Positions 1 through 8,795 of a stretch of DNA of 64,000 nt are shown in pieces. Under the pieces are notes generated by a model. That model did no database searches and was not told the origin of the DNA. It was given only the letters and a program-made list of their open reading frames with translations. This stretch comes from Acidimicrobiales bacterium (GTDB lineage: Bacteria > Actinomycetota > Acidimicrobiia > Acidimicrobiales > Aldehydirespiratoraceae): the NCBI GenBank assembly GCA_041394245.1, contig JAWKIR010000002.1:2046001-2110000 (forward strand), in the 5' to 3' direction. The position numbers and the translations under genes are program-made. Within the stretch, counting starts at the first letter, position 1, and the number at the start of each line of letters is the position of its first letter.

Positions 1-1
1 C

Positions 2-2257
2 GACGCCGGCGATCCGAAGGCCGTCGCCAAGCGGCAGACCATCTCGATCAGTCGCCCCAACTTCATCGAGCTGTGCCACGACCTCGCCGTCGAGGACGAG
101 AAGGTCTTCGAGGCACTCTTCCGCCGCCTCGGGCTGTCGGTCGACTGGACCCGGACCTACGAGACGATCAACGACCACTCCCGCCGCATCAGCCAGCTCG
201 GCTTTCTCGGCAACCTCGAACGGGGCGAGGCCTACCAGGTCGAGGCGCCGAGCCTGTGGGACATCACCTTCCAGACCGCGGTCGCCCAGGCCGAGCTCGA
301 GGACAAGGAGATGCCCGGGGCGTACCACAAGCTCAAGTTCGCGGGCACCGACGGCAATCCCGACATCTGGATCGACACCACGCGGCCCGAGCTCGTCCCG
401 TCCTGTGTCGCCCTCGTCGCCCACCCCGACGACGAGCGCTACCAGCGCTACTTCGACACGGCCACCGTCAGGTCGCCGGTCTTCGGTGTCGAGGTCCCCG
501 TCCGGGCCCACGAACTCGCCGACCCGGAGAAGGGCACGGGCATCGCCATGATCTGCACGTTCGGCGACACGACCGACGTGACCTGGTGGCGCGAGCTCGA
601 CCTGCCCGTCCGCACCGTCATCGGCCGCGACGGCAAGTTCGCCGCGGAGACCCCGGAGTGGATCGAGACCGAGCAGGGGAAGGCCGCGTATGCCCGCCTG
701 GCCGGCCTCCGCTCGAAGAACGCCCAGGAGGAGATCGCAAAGATCTTCGCCGAGTCGGGCGACATGGACGGCGAGCCCCGCCCCATCACCCACCCGGTCA
801 AGTTCTTCGAGAAGGGCGACAAGCCCCTCGAGATCGTCAGCAGCCGCCAGTGGTACATCCGCAACGGCGGCCGCGACAGCGACCTCCGTGCCGATCTCGT
901 CGCCCGGGGCGACGAGATCAACTGGGTCCCCGCCTACATGCAGACCCGCTACGCGAGCTGGATCGAGGGACTCAACGGCGACTGGCTGATCAGCCGCCAG
1001 CGCTTCTTCGGCGTGCCCATCCCGCTCTGGTACCCACTCGACGCCTCCGGCGAGCCGGCCTGGGACGAACCGATCACCCCGAACATCGATCAGCTCCCGA
1101 TCGACCCGTCGACCGATGTCCCTCCGGGCTACACCGAGGACCAGCGGGGTGCGCCGATGGGCTTCATGGGCGAGCCCGACATCATGGACACCTGGGCCAC
1201 CTCGTCGCTCACGCCACAGATCGCCTGTGGCTGGCAGACCGACCCCGAGCTCTACGCAGCGACCTTCCCGATGGACGTCCGCCCCCAGGCCCACGACATC
1301 ATCCGCACCTGGCTGTTCAGCACCGTCGTGCGGGCCCACTTCGACGCCGACGTCGCCCCGTGGAGCAACGCCACGCTGTCGGGATGGATCCTCGACCCCG
1401 ACCGCAAGAAGATGTCGAAGTCGAAGGGCAACGTCGTCGTTCCCACGGAGTTGCTCGAGGAATACGGCTCCGACGCGGTCCGCTACTGGGCCTCGTCGGG
1501 TCGCCCCGGCACCGACACCGCGTTCGACGAGGGCCAGATGAAGATCGGCCGCCGCCTGTCGATCAAGCTCCTCAACGCGTCGAAGTTCGTGCTCGGGTTC
1601 GGCGACGGCGACGCGGCGATCGACCCCGCCCTCGTCACCGAACCGCTCGACCGGTCGATGCTCGACAAGCTCGCCGACCTCGTCGACGACGCAACCAAGG
1701 CCTTCGACGCATTCGACTACGCCCGCGCCCTCGAGCGCACCGAAGCGTTCTTCTGGTGGTTCACCGACAACCATGTCGAACTCGTCAAGGCCCGCGCCTA
1801 CGGCGAGTACGGCGACGATCGCGCCGCCTCCGCCCAGCACGCACTGCGCATGGCACTGTCGACGCTCCAGCGTCTCTTCGCCCCCTTCCTTCCCTTCGTG
1901 GCCGAAGAGGTCTGGAACTGGTGGCACGACGGGTCGGTCCACACCGCCGAGTGGCCCGACAGCGATCCGCTCCGGGCTGCCGCCGGAGGAATCGGCCCAG
2001 GCCCGAGCGACGTCGCCACCGAGGCCCTGAGCGTGGTCCGCCGCGAGAAGTCCGAAGCGAAGCGCAAGCTGCGCACGCTCGTCGTGTCGGCCACGTTCGC
2101 GGCCACGCAGGCCCAACTCGATCTGCTCGAACTCGTCATCGACGACGTCAAGGCGGCCGGCATGATCGAGTCGGTCACAGCCGGGACGGCGACCGACTCG
2201 ACCGAGATCGAGGTCACCGCCCAGCTCGAGCCCGAAGCCGACGCCGGAGCGAGCTGA
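2..2257 (+). CDS. valS: Valine--tRNA ligase, 5' end missing
   Basis: Charges tRNA-Val with valine in the cytoplasm. The reading frame is open from base 2, so the N-terminus with the HIGH signature lies outside the window and 751 residues remain. The KMSKS signature is at 1409-1423, and the editing-domain stretch GTGIAMICTFGD is near base 535. The C-terminus is short and ends soon after the anticodon-binding domain. It lacks the long coiled-coil arm of E. coli-type ValS, which fits the archaeal/Rickettsia-type ('type 2') form also known from some actinobacteria. The stop codon overlaps the next ATG by one base (TGATG). The family is certain; the subtype is a reading of the C-terminus. Confidence 0.95.
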   Translation, partial: DAGDPKAVAKRQTISISRPNFIELCHDLAVEDEKVFEALFRRLGLSVDWTRTYETINDHSRRISQLGFLGNLERGEAYQVEAPSLWDITFQTAVAQAELEDKEMPGAYHKLKFAGTDGNPDIWIDTTRPELVPSCVALVAHPDDERYQRYFDTATVRSPVFGVEVPVRAHELADPEKGTGIAMICTFGDTTDVTWWRELDLPVRTVIGRDGKFAAETPEWIETEQGKAAYARLAGLRSKNAQEEIAKIFAESGDMDGEPRPITHPVKFFEKGDKPLEIVSSRQWYIRNGGRDSDLRADLVARGDEINWVPAYMQTRYASWIEGLNGDWLISRQRFFGVPIPLWYPLDASGEPAWDEPITPNIDQLPIDPSTDVPPGYTEDQRGAPMGFMGEPDIMDTWATSSLTPQIACGWQTDPELYAATFPMDVRPQAHDIIRTWLFSTVVRAHFDADVAPWSNATLSGWILDPDRKKMSKSKGNVVVPTELLEEYGSDAVRYWASSGRPGTDTAFDEGQMKIGRRLSIKLLNASKFVLGFGDGDAAIDPALVTEPLDRSMLDKLADLVDDATKAFDAFDYARALERTEAFFWWFTDNHVELVKARAYGEYGDDRAASAQHALRMALSTLQRLFAPFLPFVAEEVWNWWHDGSVHTAEWPDSDPLRAAAGGIGPGPSDVATEALSVVRREKSEAKRKLRTLVVSATFAATQAQLDLLELVIDDVKAAGMIESVTAGTATDSTEIEVTAQLEPEADAGAS

Positions 2258-2817
2258 TGGGCGCGGGCGACCGCGACCGTTGGAACGAGAAGTGGTCGAC
2301 CGCCGGTGTCGGCACCGACCACGGCTCGAAACTCGTCGATCTGCTCGAACCATGGCTCCCGCCATCAGGACGGCTGCTCGACATCGCCGGAGGCGGGTCG
2401 GCCGATGCGGTCGGCTTCGCCCGCCGCGGCCTCGACGTGATGGTCTGCGACGTGAGCGATGTGGGGCTCGCCCGGGCGCGCACCCGCGCCGAGGAGCAGG
2501 GGGTTCGTCTCACGACCGTCGAGGTCGATCTCGAATCGGCGCCGCTCCCGGACGGGCCGTGGGACGTGATCACCGTCGCCAACTATCTCCAACGGGATCT
2601 CTTCGCGGCGATGACCGAGCGGCTGACGACGGGCGGACTGCTCGGCGTCGTCATCGCCACGACGACCAATCTGGAGCGTCACGACAAACCGGGCGCCGCG
2701 TTCCTGCTCCGACCGGGCGAACTCCCCGGCCTGGTCGACCGGCTCGAGGTCGTCCACCACAGCGAGCAGTGGCGTGCCAACGGTCGCCACGAAGCCCACC
2801 TCGTCGCCCGGGCCTGA
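2257..2817 (+). CDS. Class I SAM-dependent methyltransferase, TehB-like
   Basis: This 186-residue protein has a Rossmann methyltransferase core. The glycine-rich SAM loop LDIAGGGSADA is at about residues 44-54, an acidic strand end VCDVSDV follows at about 65-71, and a DVITVANYLQRDLF post-I/IV motif comes later. The size and motifs resemble TehB/UbiE-like small-molecule methyltransferases; the substrate is unknown. Its ATG shares a base with the valS stop, so it is translationally coupled to valS and probably transcribed with it. A hairpin containing its stop codon lies at the 3' end. Confidence 0.8.
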   Translation: MGAGDRDRWNEKWSTAGVGTDHGSKLVDLLEPWLPPSGRLLDIAGGGSADAVGFARRGLDVMVCDVSDVGLARARTRAEEQGVRLTTVEVDLESAPLPDGPWDVITVANYLQRDLFAAMTERLTTGGLLGVVIATTTNLERHDKPGAAFLLRPGELPGLVDRLEVVHHSEQWRANGRHEAHLVARA

Positions 2818-2844
2818 CCCTCCCCTCGAACAACGCGGGTCAGG
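2813..2844. terminator. Bidirectional hairpin between convergent genes
   Basis: Perfect 8-base arms CCTGACCC and GGGTCAGG with a 16-base loop. The left arm contains the TGA stop of the methyltransferase and the right arm contains the stop of the opposing BNR-repeat gene. There is no T-run, so termination would be non-canonical. Confidence 0.5.
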
Positions 2845-5344
2845 GCGATGCGGGATAGCTCCGACGCACCACGATGAACCCGAGTCCGCCGATGACGAGG
2901 AGCACGGCGACCAACGCCGCCACCCCCCAGACGTTCGAACGCTCATCGGCATCGTCGTCGACCGGTGTGGTGGCGGTCTCCACATCGTCTGCCTCGGAGC
3001 CGCCGTCCACGTCGTCCACCTCGTCCACCTCGTCCACCTCGGCATCGACACCCGGGTCGACGCTGTCAGGATCTTCGGCCGACGGCTCGTCGGTGACGAG
3101 CCGGGAATCGTCGCCCGCCGGTTCGAACGGGGGCAGCGCGGCCAGCACCTCCTCCACCGACGGAATGTCGACGACTTCCCAATCCTCGCCGCGGTTGGTG
3201 GACCGCAGCAGCGCCTGCTGCGCATAGGCGTAGATGGTCCCGTCGACGGCGTAGGTCGGCGAGAACTGAATCGGTGCCGACGACGGGTTGGCGTAGTCGG
3301 CGATGAGGAGGTTCGCCTCGTCGAGGGCTGGAGCAGTCGACTCGAAGGTCGCACCGCCGTCGGTGCTGCGCACCAGGCCGACCGCGCGCACACTCACCAG
3401 GAGCAACCCGTCGTCGGCAAACGTCGGGGAGAACGCCACTGCCTCGATCAACTCGTCGGACGTGAGCGGACCGGACCTGACTTCGGCGAAGGTCTCACCG
3501 AAATCCGACGATCGGAAGAGACCGCTGTCGGTCGCCGCGTACACCAACCCGTCGTTGGCGAAGTCCGGCGACACGGCGACCTGGATCCCGAAGTCGATTT
3601 CCCGGCCCGTCACCTCGGCCTCGTTGCGAACGCCGGTGTCGGTCCAGGTTCTTCCCCCGTCGGTGCTGCGATCCAGTCCGCCGACGGTGCCGACGAAAAT
3701 GGTCCGGTCATCGGCGAAGGCAGGACTCGGAACGATCGAACGCACCCGGGTTTCGAACGACGAGAGCTGTTCCCAGCTGTCTCTGTCGCCGCCGCGCTCG
3801 GACATGAAGAACTCTCCCTGTCGAGTGCCGGCGAAGATCGTTCGATCGACGAGGTAGTCGGGAGACGCGGCGAGCACGAACTGCCGAAGCTGACTTCCCT
3901 CGGGCGGGTCGCCCACCGGGATCTGCTCCCAACTGACACCGCCGTCGGTCGACCGGATGAACCGCGTCCATGTCGCTCCCCACAGCGTCTGATCTTCGGC
4001 GTAGCCCGGCGAGAAGTGCACGTTGTGGAGCCGACGGAGCGGCGCGAACCGGTTCCCCTCCGTGACCGCATCGTCGATGAGCCCGCCGTTGGCCAGCTCC
4101 CACGTGCTGCCGTCGTCGCGGGATACGAACGCGCCCCTGACGTAGGTGAAGACTGCGAGGCTGCGGTCTTCTGCGAAGGCCGGCGAGAGCGCCAGGCCGG
4201 CGATGTAGCCGGTGAGCGTCTCCACCGGCACCCATGTGTCCGAACCCTGGCGAAGGAGGAACATGCCGTCGAAGCCCGCAAGGAGAACGATCCCCGACTC
4301 ACCGGGCGCGGTCGCGATGGTCGTGAAGTGCGGACTCTCGACGTCATCGGCCTGTGGGCTGCGGGTGAGGCCCTCGTGCAGCGGCTCGAAGGTCCTCCCG
4401 CCGTCGACCGAGCGGTACGCGCCGCTGTCGCGCGTCGAGACGAACACGGTGTCGTCGTCGGCGAAGCTCGTCGAGACGGCCGTGCTCATCAACTGCTCGT
4501 CGGGGAGCCCTTCGCCGATCTCGGTGAACGTGGCGCCCTCGTCGTCGGACCGGAGGAGTCGGCGGTCGCCGGTCGCGGCGAACACGACAGGGCGATCGGC
4601 GGGGTCGGTCGACACGGCCAGGTCGCGAATCGGTCGGAATCCATCGACGCGACCCTGTTCGACCCAGGTGACGCCCGCATCGGTCGACAGCAGGATCCGG
4701 CCCGTCTTGTCGCCGACCAGCATGCGACCGTCGGGCAGGGCGACGCCCGACCCGACCGCGATCTCGACCCCGTCGAGCGTCGGCCGCTCCCAGGTCTCAC
4801 CCGCGTCGGCCGATCGAGCGAGCACCGCCGTGTTGGGGCCGAACGCGAAGACCACGTTCGGGTCGTCGGGCGCCAGGATGAGCGACGACGCTTCGACGCC
4901 GGCCGCAGCCGGAAGCAACTCCCACGACGAGCCGCCGTCGACGGATCGCAGGAGGGCCCCGTCGATCGACGTGGTGTAGACGACATCGCTGTCGGCCGGC
5001 GACACCGCGATGTCGCGGAGCTTCTGGGTCTCCCCGCCGAGACCGCGCACGATCTCGTGCCAGCTCATGCCGCCGTCGTCGGAACGCATGAGTCGACCGC
5101 GGATGATGGCGAAGATCCGGCCCGAGATGTCGAAGTCGGCCGAGAACGCGAGGTCGGTCACGAGATCGTGAGGAGCATGCGCCGACGCCGGGACGTCGTC
5201 CGCGACGACGAAGAATCCGGTCGAGGACGCGACCAGGGCGAGGCACAGGCACACCCGCGCCGCGACCGCATGCCGACGCCCCCGGTCGATCCCACCTCGC
5301 CGCCAGAGCCAGCCGATCTCCACGCGGGAAACGGTACCTCCCAC
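2840..5344 (-). CDS. Membrane-anchored BNR-repeat (YCF48/sortilin-like) beta-propeller surface protein
   Basis: A secreted propeller of about 834 residues. A basic N-terminus is followed by a hydrophobic signal segment (VCLCLALVASSTGFFVV). About 13 Asp-box repeats of the type RSxDGGxTW then run along the whole protein. An acidic Asp/Glu/Val linker follows, then one C-terminal membrane helix (VAALVAVLLVIGGLGFIVV) and a short basic tail. The likely topology is a surface propeller held in the membrane at its C-terminus. Two GTG starts compete. GTG 5344 has TATGAC six bases upstream, matching the leaderless pattern of this window; GTG 5323 has GGAGG twelve bases upstream. Asp-box propellers include sialidases and YCF48, but no catalytic sialidase residues were identified and the function is unknown. 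Confidence 0.8.
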   Translation of the reverse strand: MGGTVSRVEIGWLWRRGGIDRGRRHAVAARVCLCLALVASSTGFFVVADDVPASAHAPHDLVTDLAFSADFDISGRIFAIIRGRLMRSDDGGMSWHEIVRGLGGETQKLRDIAVSPADSDVVYTTSIDGALLRSVDGGSSWELLPAAAGVEASSLILAPDDPNVVFAFGPNTAVLARSADAGETWERPTLDGVEIAVGSGVALPDGRMLVGDKTGRILLSTDAGVTWVEQGRVDGFRPIRDLAVSTDPADRPVVFAATGDRRLLRSDDEGATFTEIGEGLPDEQLMSTAVSTSFADDDTVFVSTRDSGAYRSVDGGRTFEPLHEGLTRSPQADDVESPHFTTIATAPGESGIVLLAGFDGMFLLRQGSDTWVPVETLTGYIAGLALSPAFAEDRSLAVFTYVRGAFVSRDDGSTWELANGGLIDDAVTEGNRFAPLRRLHNVHFSPGYAEDQTLWGATWTRFIRSTDGGVSWEQIPVGDPPEGSQLRQFVLAASPDYLVDRTIFAGTRQGEFFMSERGGDRDSWEQLSSFETRVRSIVPSPAFADDRTIFVGTVGGLDRSTDGGRTWTDTGVRNEAEVTGREIDFGIQVAVSPDFANDGLVYAATDSGLFRSSDFGETFAEVRSGPLTSDELIEAVAFSPTFADDGLLLVSVRAVGLVRSTDGGATFESTAPALDEANLLIADYANPSSAPIQFSPTYAVDGTIYAYAQQALLRSTNRGEDWEVVDIPSVEEVLAALPPFEPAGDDSRLVTDEPSAEDPDSVDPGVDAEVDEVDEVDDVDGGSEADDVETATTPVDDDADERSNVWGVAALVAVLLVIGGLGFIVVRRSYPASP
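3014..3040. repeat. Three 9-bp tandem units
   Basis: Three perfect copies of GTCCACCTC lie inside the BNR gene and encode the repeated Glu/Asp-Val linker (DEVDEVDEVDD on the minus strand). Because the unit is a multiple of three, copy changes would lengthen the linker without shifting frame. Confidence 0.85.
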
Positions 5345-5395
5345 GGGGCCGTCATACCCCACGATCTGCTCGCGACCTCCGCCGCGGCGAGGCGG

Positions 5396-5401
5396 TACTC
5401 T
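5396..5401 (+). promoter_or_regulatory. -10 hexamer TACTCT of the TylF-like gene
   Basis: TACTCT ends 8 bases before ATG 5410, with no Shine-Dalgarno sequence between; a leaderless start is inferred. Confidence 0.5.
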
Positions 5402-5409
5402 CGGCCGGC

Positions 5410-6093
5410 ATGTATCTCGACGACGACCTCGATCCGATCTCTCGCGCGGTCCGGCGCACCCTCGAGGGCTACCTCGCGTTTTTCTACGACGCATGGGTCA
5501 ACCAGAACATCAACGCGATCTCCGGCGACTATGTCGAATTCGGTTCCTGGGGCGGCAACACCATGCACATGGCCTACCGGGCCATGTGCCTCAGCGGGCG
5601 CACGGACCGACACATGTGGGCCTACGACTCGTTCCAGCCGCTGCCGGAAGCCAAGGACGATCGCGACTACCACCCCGGCTGGAATCCCGGCGGCCCGATG
5701 GGCGGGGGCGGCGTCGCCAACTTCCACGAGGCGTGCGAACGTCACGGAATCCCTCGCGACGCCTACACGGCGACCGAGGGTTACTTCGACACGACCCTCC
5801 CACCGCTCGGCACCGACGGGGACCCGACCGACATCGCGATCTGCCTCATCGACTGCAACATGTACTCGAGTGCGGTGACCGTCTTCGAGTTCCTCGAGTC
5901 ACGCCTCAAGCACGGCATGATCCTGGCGTTCGACGACTACTTCTGCTGGTCACCCGAGCGCATCTCCGGCGAGCAGTCCGTGTTCCTCGAGTTCTCCCGC
6001 GACCACCCCGAGTGGCACTTCGAGCGGTACCGCGACTTCCACCGCGCCGGCACGTCCTTCGCTGTCCAGCACGCCGACCAGATTCCTCGCTGA
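5410..6093 (+). CDS. TylF/MycF-family O-methyltransferase
   Basis: This 227-residue protein belongs to the macrocin O-methyltransferase (TylF/MycF) group of SAM- and metal-dependent enzymes. The SAM loop DYVEFGSWGGNTMHM lies near residues 40-54. AYDSFQPLPEA follows as the family's D-S-F-x-x-L-P motif, and IDCNMYSS then FDDYFCW are the metal-binding acidic stretches. Family members methylate sugars or tyrosine-derived rings; some sit in polysaccharide loci. The gene is divergent from the BNR protein and 16 bases ahead of threonine aldolase. The glycan-modifying genes a kilobase downstream make a sugar substrate plausible, which is inference. Confidence 0.8.
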   Translation: MYLDDDLDPISRAVRRTLEGYLAFFYDAWVNQNINAISGDYVEFGSWGGNTMHMAYRAMCLSGRTDRHMWAYDSFQPLPEAKDDRDYHPGWNPGGPMGGGGVANFHEACERHGIPRDAYTATEGYFDTTLPPLGTDGDPTDIAICLIDCNMYSSAVTVFEFLESRLKHGMILAFDDYFCWSPERISGEQSVFLEFSRDHPEWHFERYRDFHRAGTSFAVQHADQIPR

Positions 6094-6100
6094 GGAGGGA
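6092..6100 (+). promoter_or_regulatory. Ribosome binding site GAGGAGGGA
   Basis: A strong purine-rich site overlaps the stop of the TylF-like gene and lies 9 bases before GTG 6110. It fixes the threonine aldolase start and implies co-transcription. Confidence 0.7.
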
Positions 6101-6109
6101 CTCCACGCC

Positions 6110-7126
6110 GTGATCGATCTCCGCTCCGACACCGTGACCCAGCCGACTCCTGCCATCCGCAAGGCGATGGCCGACGCCGAGGTCGGCGACGACGTCTTCG
6201 GCGACGATCCCACGGTGCACCGCCTCGAAGCCGTTGTCGCCGAACGGCTCGGCAAGGAGGCGGCGGTCTTCGTCACCAGCGGCACCCAGTCGAACCTCTG
6301 TGCGCTCCTGGCCCACTGTGGCCGGGGCGACGAATACATCGTGGGCGACATGGCCCACACCTACCGATGGGAGGGCGGCGGGGGCGCCGTGCTCGGCGGC
6401 ATCCAACCGCAGCCGGTGCCGATGGCGGCCGACGGGCTTCCCGATCCGGTCGCGATCGCCGCGGCGGTGAAGCCCGACGACGACCACTTCGCCCGCAGCC
6501 GTCTGCTGTGCCTGGAGAACACCAAGGACGGCAAGGTCCAATCCGTCGATCGGATGGACGAGGCCGTGTCGGTCGGGCGAGCCCACGGGCTGTCGGTGCA
6601 CCTCGACGGTGCCCGCATGTGGAACGCCGTCGTCGCTCTGGGGATCACCGGAGCCGAACTCGCCGCCCCGTTCGACTCCGTGTCGCTGTGCCTGTCGAAG
6701 GGTCTCGGAGCACCGGTCGGATCGGTGCTCAGCGGTCCGAGCGACTTCATCACCGAGGCCCGGCACTGGCGCAAGATGCTCGGCGGCGGCCTCCGGCAGG
6801 CCGGCGTACTCGCCGCGGCCGGCCTGCATGCGCTCGAGCACCATGTCGAACGCCTCGCCGACGATCATGCCAACGCCGCTCGGCTGGCTGAAGGCCTCGG
6901 CACGATCCCGGGCGTCACCGTCCACGCCTGCGACACCAACATGGTGTTCGTTTCGATCGACGACGCACCGGCCGATCTGCGGACCCGATTGGCCGATGCC
7001 GGCATCGTCACGCTGCTCTCGGTCCGACCCGACGGCACCGCCGGCGCCCGCCTCGTCACCCATCTCGACGTCACGGCCGACGACATCGAACGGACCATCG
7101 AAGGATTCGCCGCGCAACTCGGCTGA
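6110..7126 (+). CDS. ltaE: Low-specificity L-threonine aldolase
   Basis: A PLP enzyme that splits L-threonine or allo-threonine to glycine and acetaldehyde. At 338 residues it has the normal family length. It opens with the family signature MIDLRSDTVTQPT. The PLP lysine is K197 in SLCLSKGLGAPVGS, and D166 in VHLDGARMWNA contacts the pyridine nitrogen. The start is GTG, supported by GAGGAGGGA just upstream. It probably forms a short unit with the TylF-like gene. Identity of the family is very clear; substrate stereochemistry cannot be read from the sequence. Confidence 0.93.
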   Translation: MIDLRSDTVTQPTPAIRKAMADAEVGDDVFGDDPTVHRLEAVVAERLGKEAAVFVTSGTQSNLCALLAHCGRGDEYIVGDMAHTYRWEGGGGAVLGGIQPQPVPMAADGLPDPVAIAAAVKPDDDHFARSRLLCLENTKDGKVQSVDRMDEAVSVGRAHGLSVHLDGARMWNAVVALGITGAELAAPFDSVSLCLSKGLGAPVGSVLSGPSDFITEARHWRKMLGGGLRQAGVLAAAGLHALEHHVERLADDHANAARLAEGLGTIPGVTVHACDTNMVFVSIDDAPADLRTRLADAGIVTLLSVRPDGTAGARLVTHLDVTADDIERTIEGFAAQLG

Positions 7127-7157
7127 CCGCGCCCACTTCCCAGGCTTCACCTGTTGG

Positions 7158-7163
7158 TAGAGT
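7158..7163 (+). promoter_or_regulatory. -10 hexamer TAGAGT of the 7.2-10.9 kb operon
   Basis: TAGAGT lies 25 bases before ATG 7189, so this mRNA would have a short leader. AGGGG at about 7180 could serve as its ribosome binding site. This is one of the few non-leaderless heads in the window. Confidence 0.4.
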
Positions 7164-7188
7164 TCCGTTCACTCAACACAGGGGTGCG

Positions 7189-7374
7189 ATGATGATCAAT
7201 GCCTATCTGGACCCAGCCTCTGGCAGCGCGATCATCGGCGCGGTTGCTGCAGGCGCCGCGGGTGCCGGCGTTGCGGCCAAGACGATGATGGCGAAGCTAC
7301 GGCTGAAGAAGCGCTCGACCGACGAGCCGGTGCTCGACGAAGAGCCCACCGTCCTCGACGAACCGACGCAGTGA
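7189..7374 (+). CDS. Small membrane peptide with YLDPASGS motif
   Basis: A 61-residue protein that starts MMINAYLDPASGS. It continues with one Ala/Gly-rich hydrophobic helix of about 22 residues, then a basic stretch (KLRLKKR) and an acidic tail. Short proteins with a Y-L-D-P-x-[ST]-G-S head and one membrane segment recur in bacterial genomes beside methyltransferases and alkaline-phosphatase-superfamily genes; I know of no assigned function. Its stop overlaps the next start as GTGA, and that gene overlaps the sulfatase-like gene the same way, so the three form one translationally coupled unit. It could be an assembly or membrane-anchoring partner of the two enzymes (inference). Confidence 0.75.
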   Translation: MMINAYLDPASGSAIIGAVAAGAAGAGVAAKTMMAKLRLKKRSTDEPVLDEEPTVLDEPTQ

Positions 7375-8795
7375 CCGCAGCGGGACCCCCGCCCGGCCGC
7401 GATCACCCGAACCCGACCTACGACGCCGGCTCCTTCCGAGATCCGTCGTCGCGCGTCTGGCGCGATGGCGACCATGTCCGGCGGGGCCTCGACACGACCG
7501 CGGCGGCCGACTACGAGACCGTGGCCGCGTCCCGCTTCTTCCGGGACGCGCTCGCCGACGGATCGATCGTCGGGACCCGCGAGGTCGAGGGACCGAGCCC
7601 CGACGGCCGCGAGTGGTCAACCGTGCTCGAACACGACCGCATCCCCGTCGTCACCTACCCCCACGAGTGGTCGTTCTCGATGCTGCAGGACGCAGCCCTG
7701 CTGACGCTTCGCCTCGTCCGGGCCGCGATCGACGACGACATCACGACCAAGGACGCGACCTCCTACAACGTGCAGTTCGTCGGTGCCCGCCCGGTGTTCA
7801 TCGACGTGCCGTCGTTCGAGCCGTACCGGACCGGCGAGGCCTGGTGGGGCTATCGGCAGTTCTGCCAGATGTTCCTGTTCCCACTGATGTTCACGGCCTA
7901 CAAGGACCTCCCCCATCAGCCCTGGATGCGCGGCGCCGTCGACGGCATCACCCCGGAGCAGGCCCGCCGGGTGCTCGAGGGCCGCCGCGCCGGGCACAAG
8001 GGGTTTCTCACCCACGTCTGGCTCCACGCCAAGGCCGATGCCCGTTTCACCGACGGCTCGGCCGACACCGTGACCGAGATGAAGAAGGCCGGCTACAAGA
8101 AGGAACTCTACGTCGCGACGATCGACCGGCTCATCGCGCTGGTCGAGGGACTCGTCTGGGACCGGTCCGAGTCGACATGGGGCGACTACTCCCAACGGGG
8201 TCACTACCAGTCGAAGGAACTGTTGCTGAAGGCCGACTTCGTCCGTTCGGTGGCCGCACTGACCCCACGCGATCAGGTCTGGGACATCGGCGCGAACGAC
8301 GGCATGTTCAGCCGTATCGCGGCCGAGCACGCAACGACGGTCCTGGCGATGGATGCCGACGACCTCGTCGTCGATCGTCTGTACCGGGAGCTGCGGGCCG
8401 ACGGCACGACGGGCATCGTGCCGATGTACATGAACTTCGCCGACCCGTCACCGGGCATCGGTTGGAACGGCACGGAGCGACCGGCGCTGCCGGCCCGATC
8501 ACAGCCCGATCTCGTGCTCGCCCTCGCGGTGATCCATCACCTGGCCCTCACCCACAACGTCCCGACGTCGGCCATCCTCGACAACTTCGCCGCACTGGGC
8601 GGCGAGGTCGTCCTCGAGATCCCGACCGAGAACGATCCGATGGTGAAGACCCTGATGCGCCACAAGCGCGCCGGCACCCACGATGCCTACACGCTCGCCG
8701 CCATCGAGGGGCAGGTCGACGACCGGTTCACCGTCATCGACCGGCAGGAGTTGCCCGGCGGCACGCGCGTGCTGTTCCACCTGCGCCCGCGGTGA
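7371..8795 (+). CDS. SAM-dependent methyltransferase, NoeA-like two-domain type
   Basis: A 474-residue protein. The N-terminal half carries conserved features such as TSYNVQFVGARPVFIDVPSFEPY (about residues 131-153). The C-terminal half has a methyltransferase fold with WDIGANDGMFSRIA as the SAM loop and LALAVIHHL as motif IV. This arrangement is seen in methyltransferases annotated as NoeA-like or 'nodulation methyltransferase-like'. The GTG start overlaps the preceding stop by four bases and its own stop overlaps the next GTG identically. A role in modifying a surface polymer with the downstream sulfatase-like enzyme is plausible but unproven. Confidence 0.75.
   Translation: MTAAGPPPGRDHPNPTYDAGSFRDPSSRVWRDGDHVRRGLDTTAAADYETVAASRFFRDALADGSIVGTREVEGPSPDGREWSTVLEHDRIPVVTYPHEWSFSMLQDAALLTLRLVRAAIDDDITTKDATSYNVQFVGARPVFIDVPSFEPYRTGEAWWGYRQFCQMFLFPLMFTAYKDLPHQPWMRGAVDGITPEQARRVLEGRRAGHKGFLTHVWLHAKADARFTDGSADTVTEMKKAGYKKELYVATIDRLIALVEGLVWDRSESTWGDYSQRGHYQSKELLLKADFVRSVAALTPRDQVWDIGANDGMFSRIAAEHATTVLAMDADDLVVDRLYRELRADGTTGIVPMYMNFADPSPGIGWNGTERPALPARSQPDLVLALAVIHHLALTHNVPTSAILDNFAALGGEVVLEIPTENDPMVKTLMRHKRAGTHDAYTLAAIEGQVDDRFTVIDRQELPGGTRVLFHLRPR

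Noticed and set aside
2774..5878. A 1034-codon open frame on the plus strand opposite the BNR protein
   Set aside because: Its composition is low-complexity, while the opposite frame has 13 Asp-box repeats, a signal and an anchor.
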